Positions 1-6,553 of a stretch of 6,553 nt of DNA are shown piece after piece. Made by a program: the position numbers and the translations under genes. Below the pieces are notes generated by a model. The model saw nothing but the letters and a program-made list of their open reading frames with translations. It was not told where the DNA came from and ran no database searches. Where the stretch lies: positions 1-6,553 of the forward strand of contig CAMBSA010000106.1 of NCBI GenBank assembly GCA_945869935.1, read 5' to 3'. Position 1 is the stretch's first letter. Every line of letters begins with the position of its first letter. Origin of the DNA: Bordetella parapertussis. Lineage in GTDB: Bacteria > Pseudomonadota > Gammaproteobacteria > Burkholderiales > SG8-39.

Positions 1-147
1 CAGCTGCCGGATGAACGAGCCCGACCCCGATCCGATGCCGTGCAGCATCACCAGCGGCCGGCCGCTGCCGGCTTCGCGGTAGGCGGGCAGGCTTGCGTCC
101 ACCTGCCTGGCCGGGAAGTTCGCCAGTTGTCGTTCGATGGTTTCCAT
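1..147 (-). CDS. Alpha/beta hydrolase, N-terminal fragment (runs off window)
   Basis: These are the first 49 residues of a protein that continues past base 1. The fragment has a short N-terminal strand region (about residues 13-30) followed by LVMLHGIGSGSGSF. This is the HG-x-G-x-G oxyanion-hole segment after strand beta-3 of alpha/beta hydrolases such as ring-cleavage-product hydrolases and enol-lactonases. The nucleophile elbow and the Asp/His of the triad lie outside the window, so the reaction (C-C bond, ester or lactone hydrolysis) cannot be set. The ATG at 147 is the only reasonable start: an in-frame TGA lies 9 codons upstream, with no ATG or GTG between. No strong Shine-Dalgarno precedes it. 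It is last in the visible gene series, 66 nt after the cupin gene. In the operon context, hydrolysis of a catabolic intermediate is a reasonable inference. Confidence 0.8.
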   Translation of the reverse strand, partial: METIERQLANFPARQVDASLPAYREAGSGRPLVMLHGIGSGSGSFIRQL

Positions 148-213
148 GAGTCTATCTTGCAGAAGTGGTGGTCAAGGATGCGCAGGGCATCGGGCGCGAA
201 TCCGGATGCAGAA

Positions 214-759
214 TCACTTCGGCGGACGCTTCACCTTGGTCAGCGGGTGATCCGGCGGATAGGTCGGGGTGGTCGGACTGGACGAGCCCAGCATCACGCA
301 CATCAGCGCGTCTTCGTCGCCGATGTTGACCTCGCCGCGGTACACGCCGGGCGGCACCGAGATCAGGTCGCGGTCCTTGAGCACGGTCTCGTAGTATTCG
401 CCGTTGAGTTCCGCCATCACCTTTACCGTGCCGCGGAGGACAAAGAAGATTTCCTCCACGTCGGTGTGCAGATGCATCGGGCCTTCATGCCCGGCGGGGA
501 TCACCATCGTGGAAAACGTGAAGTGCTCGGCGGGGACGGTGTTGTTGTCCGAGGACACGCCGGTGCCGCCGGTGCCGACATAGCGCATCTGCGCACGGCC
601 GTATTTCGGGTCGAAATCGGCCTGGAACTTGAGCGCGTCCCAGTCATAGCGGCGCGTCTCGCGGCGCGCGATGCGCGTCTCGATCCACTCCTTGAAGCTG
701 GCTCCTGCGGGACGGTCCCAGGACGTTTTTGTCAGGCCTTGAGGCGCGGGTTCACCCAT
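214..759 (-). CDS. Cupin-domain protein with atypical second metal motif
   Basis: A 181-residue single-domain cupin. Residues 1-60 form an N-terminal extension rich in Arg and aromatic residues, and the barrel core is about 75-160. Cupin motif 1 is intact: G90, H96, H98, E103 and G110 fit G-x5-H-x-H-x4-E-x6-G. Motif 2 (about 129-145) keeps P136, G138 and N145, but the position normally holding the fourth metal ligand, His, is Arg141. The protein may therefore bind metal through two His and one Glu, or may not be a normal metal enzyme. The ATG at 757-759 has a strong Shine-Dalgarno AAGGAGAG five bases upstream. The gene follows the SDR by 28 nt. Possible roles are a small dioxygenase or isomerase acting on a pathway intermediate, or a ligand-binding accessory protein. 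The specific reaction is unknown; the cupin fold is secure. Confidence 0.9.
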   Translation of the reverse strand: MGEPAPQGLTKTSWDRPAGASFKEWIETRIARRETRRYDWDALKFQADFDPKYGRAQMRYVGTGGTGVSSDNNTVPAEHFTFSTMVIPAGHEGPMHLHTDVEEIFFVLRGTVKVMAELNGEYYETVLKDRDLISVPPGVYRGEVNIGDEDALMCVMLGSSSPTTPTYPPDHPLTKVKRPPK

Positions 760-763
760 GTTG

Positions 764-771
764 CTCTCCTT
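764..771 (-). promoter_or_regulatory. Ribosome binding site of the cupin gene
   Basis: Read on the minus strand this is AAGGAGAG, close to the ideal anti-16S match, with a four-base spacer (760-763) before the ATG. It supports the chosen cupin start and suggests efficient translation even though the gene is late in the operon. Confidence 0.75.
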
Positions 772-787
772 GCGTTGGCTGTTCAGA

Positions 788-1522
788 TCAGTTCATCACG
801 AAACCACCGTTGACCGGCAGAAGCTGCCCGGTCACGAAGCCCGCGGCGTCGGACAGGAAAAACATCACCGCGCCGCTCACGTCTTCCGGTTGCTGCGGCC
901 GGTTCATTGCCCGACCCTGTATGTAGAGTTGATGCCGGTCTTCCGGCACATAGGCGGTCGCCTCGACCAGCGTGAGTCCGGGCGCGATCGCGTTGACCGC
1001 GATGCCCTCGCCGCCGAGTTCGCGCGACATCGAGCGCGTCATCGCGATCACCGCGCCCTTGCTTGCGACATAGGCCATGATCTTCGGTGCACCCCAGAGC
1101 GCGGTGTCGGAGGCGATGTTCACCACCTTGCCGCGGCCGCATTTCGCGAGGTGGGGACGCGCGGCTTTCGTCATGAGCCAGGTGCCGCGCACGTTTACCG
1201 TCATCACCCGGTCCCAGATCTCGATCTCCAACTGATCGAGCGTCTTGCCACCCGAATTGGTGATCGCGCCGTTGTTCACCAGGCCGTCTATGCCGCCCAT
1301 CGCTTTTGCGGCAGCGGCGACACAGGCCTCGATCGAGCCCGGGTTCGCGAGATCCACCGGCACGAAAGTCGCGCCGATCGCATCTGCTGTCTCGCGGCCA
1401 AGATCCTCGAGCAGGTCGGAAATCACCACCTTCGCGCCTTCGGCAATCGCGCATTCGGCGAAATTGCGGCCCAATCCCCGGGCTCCTCCGGTGATCAGAA
1501 TGTGTTTGTCTTTCAGGATCAT
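788..1522 (-). CDS. Short-chain dehydrogenase/reductase (SDR), NAD-preferring by motif
   Basis: A 244-residue classical SDR of usual family length. Residues 11-18 (TGGARGLG) are the TGxxxGxG dinucleotide motif. Asp36 at the end of strand beta-2 suggests NAD(H) over NADP(H). NNGA is at 83-86. The catalytic tetrad is complete: Asn110, Ser138, Tyr151 and Lys155 (YVASK). The PG of the substrate-loop region is at 181-182, and the C-terminal VNGG is typical. The likely role is oxidation of an alcohol or cis-dihydrodiol, or reduction of a keto group. Its position 32 nt after the Rieske oxygenase makes dehydrogenation of the oxygenase product the natural inference. The frame stays open far upstream into the oxygenase gene, but the ATG at 1522 aligns exactly with the SDR start (MILKDKHILITGG), so the upstream part is not coding. 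The RBS is weak (GCGGGA region). Confidence 0.93.
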   Translation of the reverse strand: MILKDKHILITGGARGLGRNFAECAIAEGAKVVISDLLEDLGRETADAIGATFVPVDLANPGSIEACVAAAAKAMGGIDGLVNNGAITNSGGKTLDQLEIEIWDRVMTVNVRGTWLMTKAARPHLAKCGRGKVVNIASDTALWGAPKIMAYVASKGAVIAMTRSMSRELGGEGIAVNAIAPGLTLVEATAYVPEDRHQLYIQGRAMNRPQQPEDVSGAVMFFLSDAAGFVTGQLLPVNGGFVMN

Positions 1523-1554
1523 TCGCTCAGTCCCGCTCGGTGACAGCCGTTCAA

Positions 1555-2598
1555 TCAGGCCAATTGCGCTTGCTTGCCCGACTGGGCGGCATCCAGGGCG
1601 TCCAGACTCTCTTTTGCTTTCTGTTCGAGCACCCGGCGTATGCGCGCGAGGCCGACATCGTGCTGGTAGAGAAACTCCTGATTGCGCGCGTCCGGAGCCA
1701 TGTTCTCGAGCACGATGCGGTCCTGTTCGAGCACGTCCCAGTGCAGGCCTTCGAGCCGATTGCGGTACATGAATTTCCATGTGTCGCGTGCCCAGCCTTC
1801 GACCTTGCGGCAGCGCCAGAAATAGACCTGGCAGTTCTCGTCGTCCACCGGCGTGCAGAAGCCGGCGATGAAGAACTGGCCGCCGGGGCCGAATTTCTTC
1901 TGGTAGGGAATGGCAAGCCGCATCCAGTAGCTGCCGGTCTCGCCCCATTCGGTCCAGTCGAAGTTCACATCGCGCTGGCCGACCTTCTCGAACATCAGGC
2001 CGGTGTCGGTCTTGCGTAGACGCATCTCCGCTTTCTTGTCGCCTTCGGCCATCGAGTGCGACTTTGCGTGCAGATAGGCGCCGTGCATCGGGTCCATCAC
2101 GTTGTCGACCGCGAACTGCCAGTTCGCGTTCCAGTAGCTGGTGCAGAGCATCGCCTCCCACTCGGGCGAGGTGAGCTGCTCGGGCAGGGTGAGCGGCGCG
2201 GGCTCGCGGTTCAGTTCGTCGCCGAACCAGAGGAAGATCGCGTCCTTCACTTCTTTCACCGGATAAGCGCGCACACAGGACTGGCCCTCGAGCGGGCAGT
2301 TCTCCACCGCGGGGACGTTCTTGACCGTGCCGGTGCCGTCGATTTCGATGCCGTGGTACCAGCAGGCGACGCGGTCACCGAGGTTCCAGCCAAGCGACAT
2401 CCGCGCGCCGCGGTGCGGGCAGCGGTCCTCGAGCGCGCGCACCGTGCCGTTCTTGTCGCGCCAGAGCACGATGTTCTCGCCCAGCCGGGTCAGGCCGACC
2501 GGCGCATCGAGCACGCGCCAGGAGGGGATGACGGGGTACCACGCATTCTTGACGCCGGTCTTGAGGTATTCAGTGATGCGTTCCTTGGTCACGGACAT
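1555..2598 (-). CDS. Rieske non-heme iron oxygenase, alpha subunit
   Basis: A 347-residue terminal oxygenase. The N-terminal Rieske domain has C60-x-H62, 16 residues, then C79-x2-H82, the four ligands of the [2Fe-2S] cluster. The catalytic domain has D169-x2-H172-x4-H177: the two His ligands of the mononuclear iron and the Asp that usually bridges electron transfer between subunits. A downstream EQD at 291-293 offers Asp293 as the likely carboxylate ligand. Length and the lack of a beta-subunit gene fit the phthalate-dioxygenase/vanillate-demethylase type of homo-oligomeric oxygenase rather than the two-subunit naphthalene type. The cytoplasmic reaction would be hydroxylation or O-demethylation of an aromatic or similar ring compound, using electrons from a reductase not found here. 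The ATG at 2598 has AGGAG six bases upstream. The gene follows the transporter permease by 53 nt, so substrate import and attack are probably co-expressed. The exact substrate is unknown. Confidence 0.95.
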   Translation of the reverse strand: MSVTKERITEYLKTGVKNAWYPVIPSWRVLDAPVGLTRLGENIVLWRDKNGTVRALEDRCPHRGARMSLGWNLGDRVACWYHGIEIDGTGTVKNVPAVENCPLEGQSCVRAYPVKEVKDAIFLWFGDELNREPAPLTLPEQLTSPEWEAMLCTSYWNANWQFAVDNVMDPMHGAYLHAKSHSMAEGDKKAEMRLRKTDTGLMFEKVGQRDVNFDWTEWGETGSYWMRLAIPYQKKFGPGGQFFIAGFCTPVDDENCQVYFWRCRKVEGWARDTWKFMYRNRLEGLHWDVLEQDRIVLENMAPDARNQEFLYQHDVGLARIRRVLEQKAKESLDALDAAQSGKQAQLA

Positions 2599-2604
2599 GT
2601 CAGT

Positions 2605-2609
2605 CTCCT
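2605..2609 (-). promoter_or_regulatory. Ribosome binding site of the Rieske oxygenase gene
   Basis: AGGAG on the minus strand with a six-base spacer to the ATG at 2598. It fixes the oxygenase start. The sequence around it (CAGGAGACT) is the same as that before the substrate-binding protein gene. Confidence 0.75.
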
Positions 2610-2651
2610 GTCTTGAAGGATGGTCGGACGGTGGGGTTCATACGGACGGAT

Positions 2652-3449
2652 TCAGACGGCCGTGTGCTGGGCACGCGGCATGTAGTGCAGGACCCTGTTC
2701 TCGGCCAGCACCACCGCGCCATAGGCGACGATGCCGATGACGGTGAGGCAGAAGATGGTGACGAACACCATCGCGGTGTTGCCCTGGCCTTCGCCGGTGA
2801 TCAGCAGGAATCCCAGGCCGAGGTTGCCACCGACCAGTTCGCCCACCACCACGCCGATCACGGCCAGCGTCGCGCCGATGCGCAGCCCCGCGAACAGCGG
2901 CGGCAGCGTGGCCGGGTACTCGATCATGCGAAAGATCTGAAAACGCGAGGCCGAGAACGAGCGCGCCAGGTTGATCATGTCCGGGTCCACGGTGCGGATC
3001 GCGGTGAGCACGTTCACCATCACCGGGAAGAACACGATCAGTATCGCCACCAGGATTTTCGGATAGACGGTATAGCCCAGCCAGGTGACGAACAGAGGCG
3101 CGAACGCCACCTTGGGTGCGATCTGCAAGGCAAGGATGTAGGGCGAGAGCACCAGTTCGGTACGCGGCGAGATGCCCAGGACATAGCCGATCATCATCCC
3201 GAGCAGCGAGCCGAGCACAAAGCCGACCACCACCTCCATCGAGGTGATGCCGGCGTGCCAGAACATCCGCTCGGTGGCGATCATGCGCAGCATCTCCTGC
3301 CAGGTGCGGGAGGCCGAGGGAAGGATGAAAGGCGGAATGCCGAGCAGCCCCGGCAGCCATTCCCAGGCCGCGAGAAACACGACCAGCACGGAAAAGCTGG
3401 CAAGTGCCATGCGCCAGCTCATCATCTGACCGCCTGCCGGGGAGCTCAT
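2652..3449 (-). CDS. ABC transporter permease, NitT/TauT (SsuC/TauC) family
   Basis: A 265-residue integral inner-membrane protein of usual family length. Hydrophobic stretches fall at about 15-33, 70-93, 100-124, 131-153, 187-207 and 227-250, consistent with the six-helix fold of binding-protein-dependent permeases. The cytoplasmic coupling loop lies at about 157-190 (NLARSFSASRFQIF followed by YPATLPP and GLR). It matches the EAA loop of SsuC/TauC in layout, although the EAAxxxG core is degenerate (Asn160, Leu161, Ala162 and Ser166). It would form the channel with the ATPase at 5569-6360 and receive substrate from the binding protein at 3463-4449. The chosen ATG at 3449 is 13 nt after the binding-protein stop, with AAGGA overlapping that stop. 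Met9 or Met10 are possible alternative starts. The family carries nitrate, taurine, alkanesulfonates, pyrimidine precursors and aromatic acids; sequence alone does not tell which. Confidence 0.93.
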   Translation of the reverse strand: MSSPAGGQMMSWRMALASFSVLVVFLAAWEWLPGLLGIPPFILPSASRTWQEMLRMIATERMFWHAGITSMEVVVGFVLGSLLGMMIGYVLGISPRTELVLSPYILALQIAPKVAFAPLFVTWLGYTVYPKILVAILIVFFPVMVNVLTAIRTVDPDMINLARSFSASRFQIFRMIEYPATLPPLFAGLRIGATLAVIGVVVGELVGGNLGLGFLLITGEGQGNTAMVFVTIFCLTVIGIVAYGAVVLAENRVLHYMPRAQHTAV

Positions 3450-3462
3450 CGGATGCGTGTCC

Positions 3463-4449
3463 TTAGCCGATGAACTGGTTCGTGTACAGGTCGGTGAGCG
3501 GAACGGCCTTGGGCACGATCCCCGACTTCACGTAGTAGTCCTGCACCACGCTCAGGCGCTCGGGCTCCATCGCACCGAGCACTTTCGCGCCCGTGTAGGT
3601 GTATTCGATGTACTCCTTGAACGCCTGTTCGAGGTAGGCCTCGCGCCCCTTGAAGGAGGGAGCGGCGGCGATGTAGTCGGTCACCGCACTCTTGGGATCC
3701 TTGAGGATGTCGGCCAGGCCCTGCAGCGTGGAACGAACCAGCTTTCTCACCAGGTCCGGACGCTTCTGGATCATCTCGTCGGAGGCGAGGATCGCCTGGG
3801 CCATCGACTGCACGTACTTGTCCGAGGCGATGTAGCGCACCTTGCCGCCGGCATTGCGCGCCGCCAGGCCGAAGTCGATCGGGCCGGTGAAGCCCACCGA
3901 CTTGCCCTGCACCGCCAGCTGCCACACGCCCACCGGGCCTGCCGCCTGGATGTCCACATCGGCCTTGGTCAGGCCCGCGGTGGCAAGGATGCCGAGCAGG
4001 ACGTAGTAGGAAGTGTCCTGGTAGGAGATCACCGTCATCGTCTTGCCCTTGAGGTCCTTGATGTCGTTGACGCCCACGCCTTCCATCAGGAACAACTGGT
4101 GCAGCGAGCGGCCGCCCATGATGCCGACGGCCTTGACCGGCACGCCCTGGGCGCGCGCGATGATCGGCGTGTCGCCGAGGCCGCCGCCGATCGGCGCATT
4201 GCCCGCGCCAAGCTGCTTGGCCACATCGACGCCGCCCTTGCCGGCCTGGAAGGTGACGTTCAGGCCCTCGCGGCGGTAGTAGCCGCGGTGCTGCGCCAGA
4301 ACCCAGGGGGCGAAGGTCGGCAGAGACTGCGGGGCCGGCAACAGGTAGTTCACGTTCTCCAGTTGCTGCGCGCGAATGATCGAGGGCGCTGCCGAAGCGA
4401 CAGTGGCCGCGCCAACCGCGGTGATGAACTTGCGTCTGCTGACGGTCAT
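3463..4449 (-). CDS. ABC transporter substrate-binding protein, NMT1/THI5-like, with Tat signal
   Basis: A 328-residue periplasmic binding protein. Residues 4-9 (SRRKFI) form a twin-arginine motif followed by a mildly hydrophobic Ala/Val-rich segment (10-25) and a likely cleavage site after Ala27 (IRA before QQ), so export by the Tat route is predicted. The mature part shows the NitT/TauT binding-protein pattern: an early segment with a PW...Q..GYY...GL layout, a glycine-rich loop (GGGLGDTP), a DLKGKT segment, and a helical C-terminus. An upstream in-frame extension to base 4671 exists, but the ATG at 4449 is chosen. It starts directly before the signal peptide and has AGGAG six bases upstream, whereas the extension overlaps the preceding gene and lacks a signal sequence. 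The protein would capture the ligand for the permease encoded 13 nt downstream. The ligand is unknown; an aromatic or sulfonated/carboxylated compound is inferred from the neighbours. Confidence 0.93.
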   Translation of the reverse strand: MTVSRRKFITAVGAATVASAAPSIIRAQQLENVNYLLPAPQSLPTFAPWVLAQHRGYYRREGLNVTFQAGKGGVDVAKQLGAGNAPIGGGLGDTPIIARAQGVPVKAVGIMGGRSLHQLFLMEGVGVNDIKDLKGKTMTVISYQDTSYYVLLGILATAGLTKADVDIQAAGPVGVWQLAVQGKSVGFTGPIDFGLAARNAGGKVRYIASDKYVQSMAQAILASDEMIQKRPDLVRKLVRSTLQGLADILKDPKSAVTDYIAAAPSFKGREAYLEQAFKEYIEYTYTGAKVLGAMEPERLSVVQDYYVKSGIVPKAVPLTDLYTNQFIG

Positions 4450-4455
4450 TTGAGT

Positions 4456-4460
4456 CTCCT
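4456..4460 (-). promoter_or_regulatory. Ribosome binding site that sets the substrate-binding protein start
   Basis: AGGAG on the minus strand, six bases before the ATG at 4449. It decides between that start and the longer open frame reaching 4671, in favour of the shorter protein that begins with the Tat signal. Confidence 0.75.
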
Positions 4461-4510
4461 GGGTGTCATGGTTCTGTTTTGAAAGGAAAGGCGTGTGGGT
4501 TGACTGCGGT

Positions 4511-5568
4511 TCACGCCGCTGCTGCCGCACGAGGTTCGGCAACGGCGGCCGTCGCGTGCAGGTCGAGCAACGCGGTGATGGATTCGGGTGCGCAGCGCCC
4601 CAGGCCACATTCGCAGGCGAGGCCGAAGCGCGGTGCGAAAAGGCGACCGGCGGCGATACGGCGCGCAGCACCCTCGATGCCGTCCTCCAGGTGCAGGAGG
4701 CCGAGGAACAATTCGGTCGAGGGGGCGAGGCACAGGCTGGCGAGCGGCGCGAAATAAGCGGCGTCGTCGCGATTGCGCGGCACCGGCAGATGCAGGAAAT
4801 CGATGTGCCTGCGGATGCGCTCGGTCAGGCCGTTGGCAACCGCGACCAGGTTCGCCGTGTCCGCGGGCTCTTTCCAGTGGCGATTGTTCATGCTGCCGTA
4901 GCACAGGTGAATGCCGAGTTCCGCGCCCGCCGGCACCGCGTCGGCCAGCCGCGCGACGCTTTCGATCACGCCTGCCTCGACATCGTCGAAGGGCGCCGGA
5001 TAGACGCGTTCCCACCAGCTCATCTCGGTGGCGATGTCCCATTGCACGGCGAGCTGGTCATGCGGAATCGCGGCCGCGATCTGCGCGAGTTCGTCGAGCA
5101 GGGCGCGCTCGTAGATCGCATGCACCTCGAGCTGCCAGCGGTAGCTCACGAACGAGTACACCGGCGCCCAGGCGGTGGGCAAGGCGACCTGGAAGCGCGC
5201 GCCGGGGGCGAGGGTGCCCTCGCGCTTGAGCGTGGAGAAGGTTTTCCAGGAGGCCAGCGCCTCGCGGGCGAAGCCGAGTGCGCCGAACCGGACCGCATCG
5301 ATCGTGCAGCCCTCGCGCAGCGTGAAGGGCGGGAACAACTGGTAATCGCGTTCCTTCGCGGCGGTCGGCACAAGTGCGGCTACCGCTTCGAAGGCCGCGC
5401 GCTGCCAGGCGATCCAGTTTTTGCGCGCGCCGGTTTCGCCATCGGGATACCGGGTGAGCCTCGCGCCGAGGCGTTGCGCCGCCTCGGCCATGACAGCGGC
5501 GGTGCTGTCAAGCGGAACACTGCCAACCAGGAGCAGGGGGCGTACTGAGTCCGCATGCGCGTCCACGA

Positions 5569-5572
<4 letters not shown>
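4511..5572 (-). CDS. MetE/UROD-superfamily protein with probable zinc-thiolate site
   Basis: A 353-residue protein resembling the C-terminal catalytic barrel of cobalamin-independent methionine synthase (MetE) and related enzymes such as epoxyalkane:coenzyme M transferase. Visible features are VGSVP at 16-20 in the place of the first barrel strand, a QWDIATE segment at 177-183, H222-x-C224 (HLCYG), GLLHLEDG at 291-298, RI at 305-306 and C320-E-C322-GLG near the C-terminus. His222, Cys224 and Cys322 match the H-x-C...C zinc ligands that activate a thiol in this superfamily. It is half the length of full MetE and lacks the N-terminal barrel, so it is probably not a housekeeping methionine synthase. 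The predicted start is TTG at 5572, overlapping the ATPase stop by 4 nt, with AGGAG five bases upstream; GTG at 5566 is the alternative. Its place inside a transporter/oxygenase operon suggests alkyl or methyl transfer to a thiol, or thiol conjugation of an intermediate. The substrate is unknown. Confidence 0.82.
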
Positions 5573-6360
<788 letters not shown>

Positions 6361-6373
6361 CGTCGTGTGCCGC

Positions 6374-6553
6374 CTACTTCGAACCGAGACGGTGGATTTC
6401 CGTCGTGTAGCTCTCTTCGGTCCAGCGCGCGCCGTCGGGGGCGAACATGCCGAGTTCGTTCAGCTTGGCGACGACTTCCGCAAGCGTCTGCGCGCCCGAG
6501 TCGAACACCTTTTCCAGTGCGTCGCCGAGCTGGTTTTCGAATTCGGTGGGAGG
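6374..6553 (-). CDS. C-terminus of a small protein with a recombinase-like helix-turn-helix pattern
   Basis: The last 59 residues of a protein whose start lies beyond base 6553. Residues 24-46 of the fragment (LAEVVAKLNELG, then an APDGARWT stretch) closely follow the pattern iAxxLNexGixtPxGxxWT. That pattern is the C-terminal helix-turn-helix of the recombinase domain in large serine recombinases. The protein ends soon after (HRLGSK, then TAG), and a leading PTEFENQLGDALEKVF stretch does not look like a recombinase. It is probably a small stand-alone protein of the kind labelled recombinase-like helix-turn-helix in proteobacterial genomes, not a mobile-element enzyme. That family label comes from memory of similar proteins and is an inference. 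Its stop is 13 nt before the ATPase start, so it belongs to the same operon. It could be a regulator or an accessory protein of the catabolic enzymes; its function is unknown. Confidence 0.65.
   Translation of the reverse strand, partial: PPTEFENQLGDALEKVFDSGAQTLAEVVAKLNELGMFAPDGARWTEESYTTEIHRLGSK

Noticed and set aside
177..191. A small inverted repeat, GATGC-GCAGG-GCATC, in the gap between the cupin and hydrolase genes.
   Set aside because: The stem is only five base pairs with no T-run, so it is not a credible terminator. The operon seems to continue into the hydrolase gene.
1523..2161. A long open extension upstream of the SDR start, in the same frame and overlapping the Rieske oxygenase gene.
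   Set aside because: The translated extension is Arg/Ala/Gly-rich with no domain, while the oxygenase in the other frame has complete motifs. The SDR begins naturally at the ATG at 1522.
4446..4469. A seven-codon open frame (MTPRRLK) just before the binding-protein gene, whose TGA overlaps the ATG.
   Set aside because: It has no Shine-Dalgarno of its own and contains the binding-protein ribosome site. A leader peptide is possible, but nothing beyond the overlap supports it.
2613..5548. Long plus-strand open frames (286, 341 and 361 codons) opposite the permease, binding protein and MetE-like genes.
   Set aside because: Their products are His/Arg/Asp-rich and without recognisable domains, as expected for antisense shadows in GC-rich coding DNA. 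The minus-strand frames have clear family motifs.
6374..6553. The recombinase-like motif taken as evidence of a mobile element or integration site.
   Set aside because: The protein ends right after the motif and sits 13 nt before an ABC ATPase in an ordered operon. No inverted repeats, transposase or att-like duplications are visible.

Overview
The window is a gene-dense, GC-rich stretch in which every supportable gene lies on the minus strand. Gene spacing is tight: one 4-nt overlap, and otherwise gaps of 13 to 66 nt. No gene-free stretch exceeds 100 bases. GC-rich codon use, Shine-Dalgarno sites of the AGGAG type and the style of the proteins suggest a proteobacterium, most plausibly a beta-proteobacterium of the Burkholderiales type. 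That placement is an inference; no marker gene is present. I see no RNA genes, insertion sequences, CRISPR arrays, att sites, clear promoters or terminators. Transcription appears to enter from beyond base 6553 and leave past base 1.

In transcription order (high to low coordinates) the layout is: the C-terminal end of a small protein with a recombinase-like helix-turn-helix pattern (6374-6553); a NitT/TauT-type ABC transporter ATPase (5569-6360); a MetE/UROD-superfamily protein with a probable zinc-thiolate site (4511-5572); a Tat-exported NMT1/THI5-like substrate-binding protein (3463-4449); the matching SsuC/TauC-type permease (2652-3449); a Rieske non-heme iron oxygenase alpha subunit (1555-2598); a short-chain dehydrogenase/reductase (788-1522); a cupin protein (214-759); and the N-terminal 49 residues of an alpha/beta hydrolase (1-147).

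Together the genes look like an uptake-plus-catabolism operon. The three transporter parts would import a small organic compound, probably an aromatic or other carboxylated/sulfonated molecule. The Rieske oxygenase would then hydroxylate or demethylate it and the SDR would oxidise the product. The cupin and hydrolase may act on later intermediates. The MetE-like protein sits between transporter genes and could handle an alkyl or thiol-transfer step. The substrate cannot be read from sequence. No oxygenase reductase or ferredoxin is in the window, so electron supply must come from elsewhere. The least explained parts are the MetE-like protein, the HTH-like small protein, and the cupin, whose second metal-binding motif has Arg in place of the usual His.
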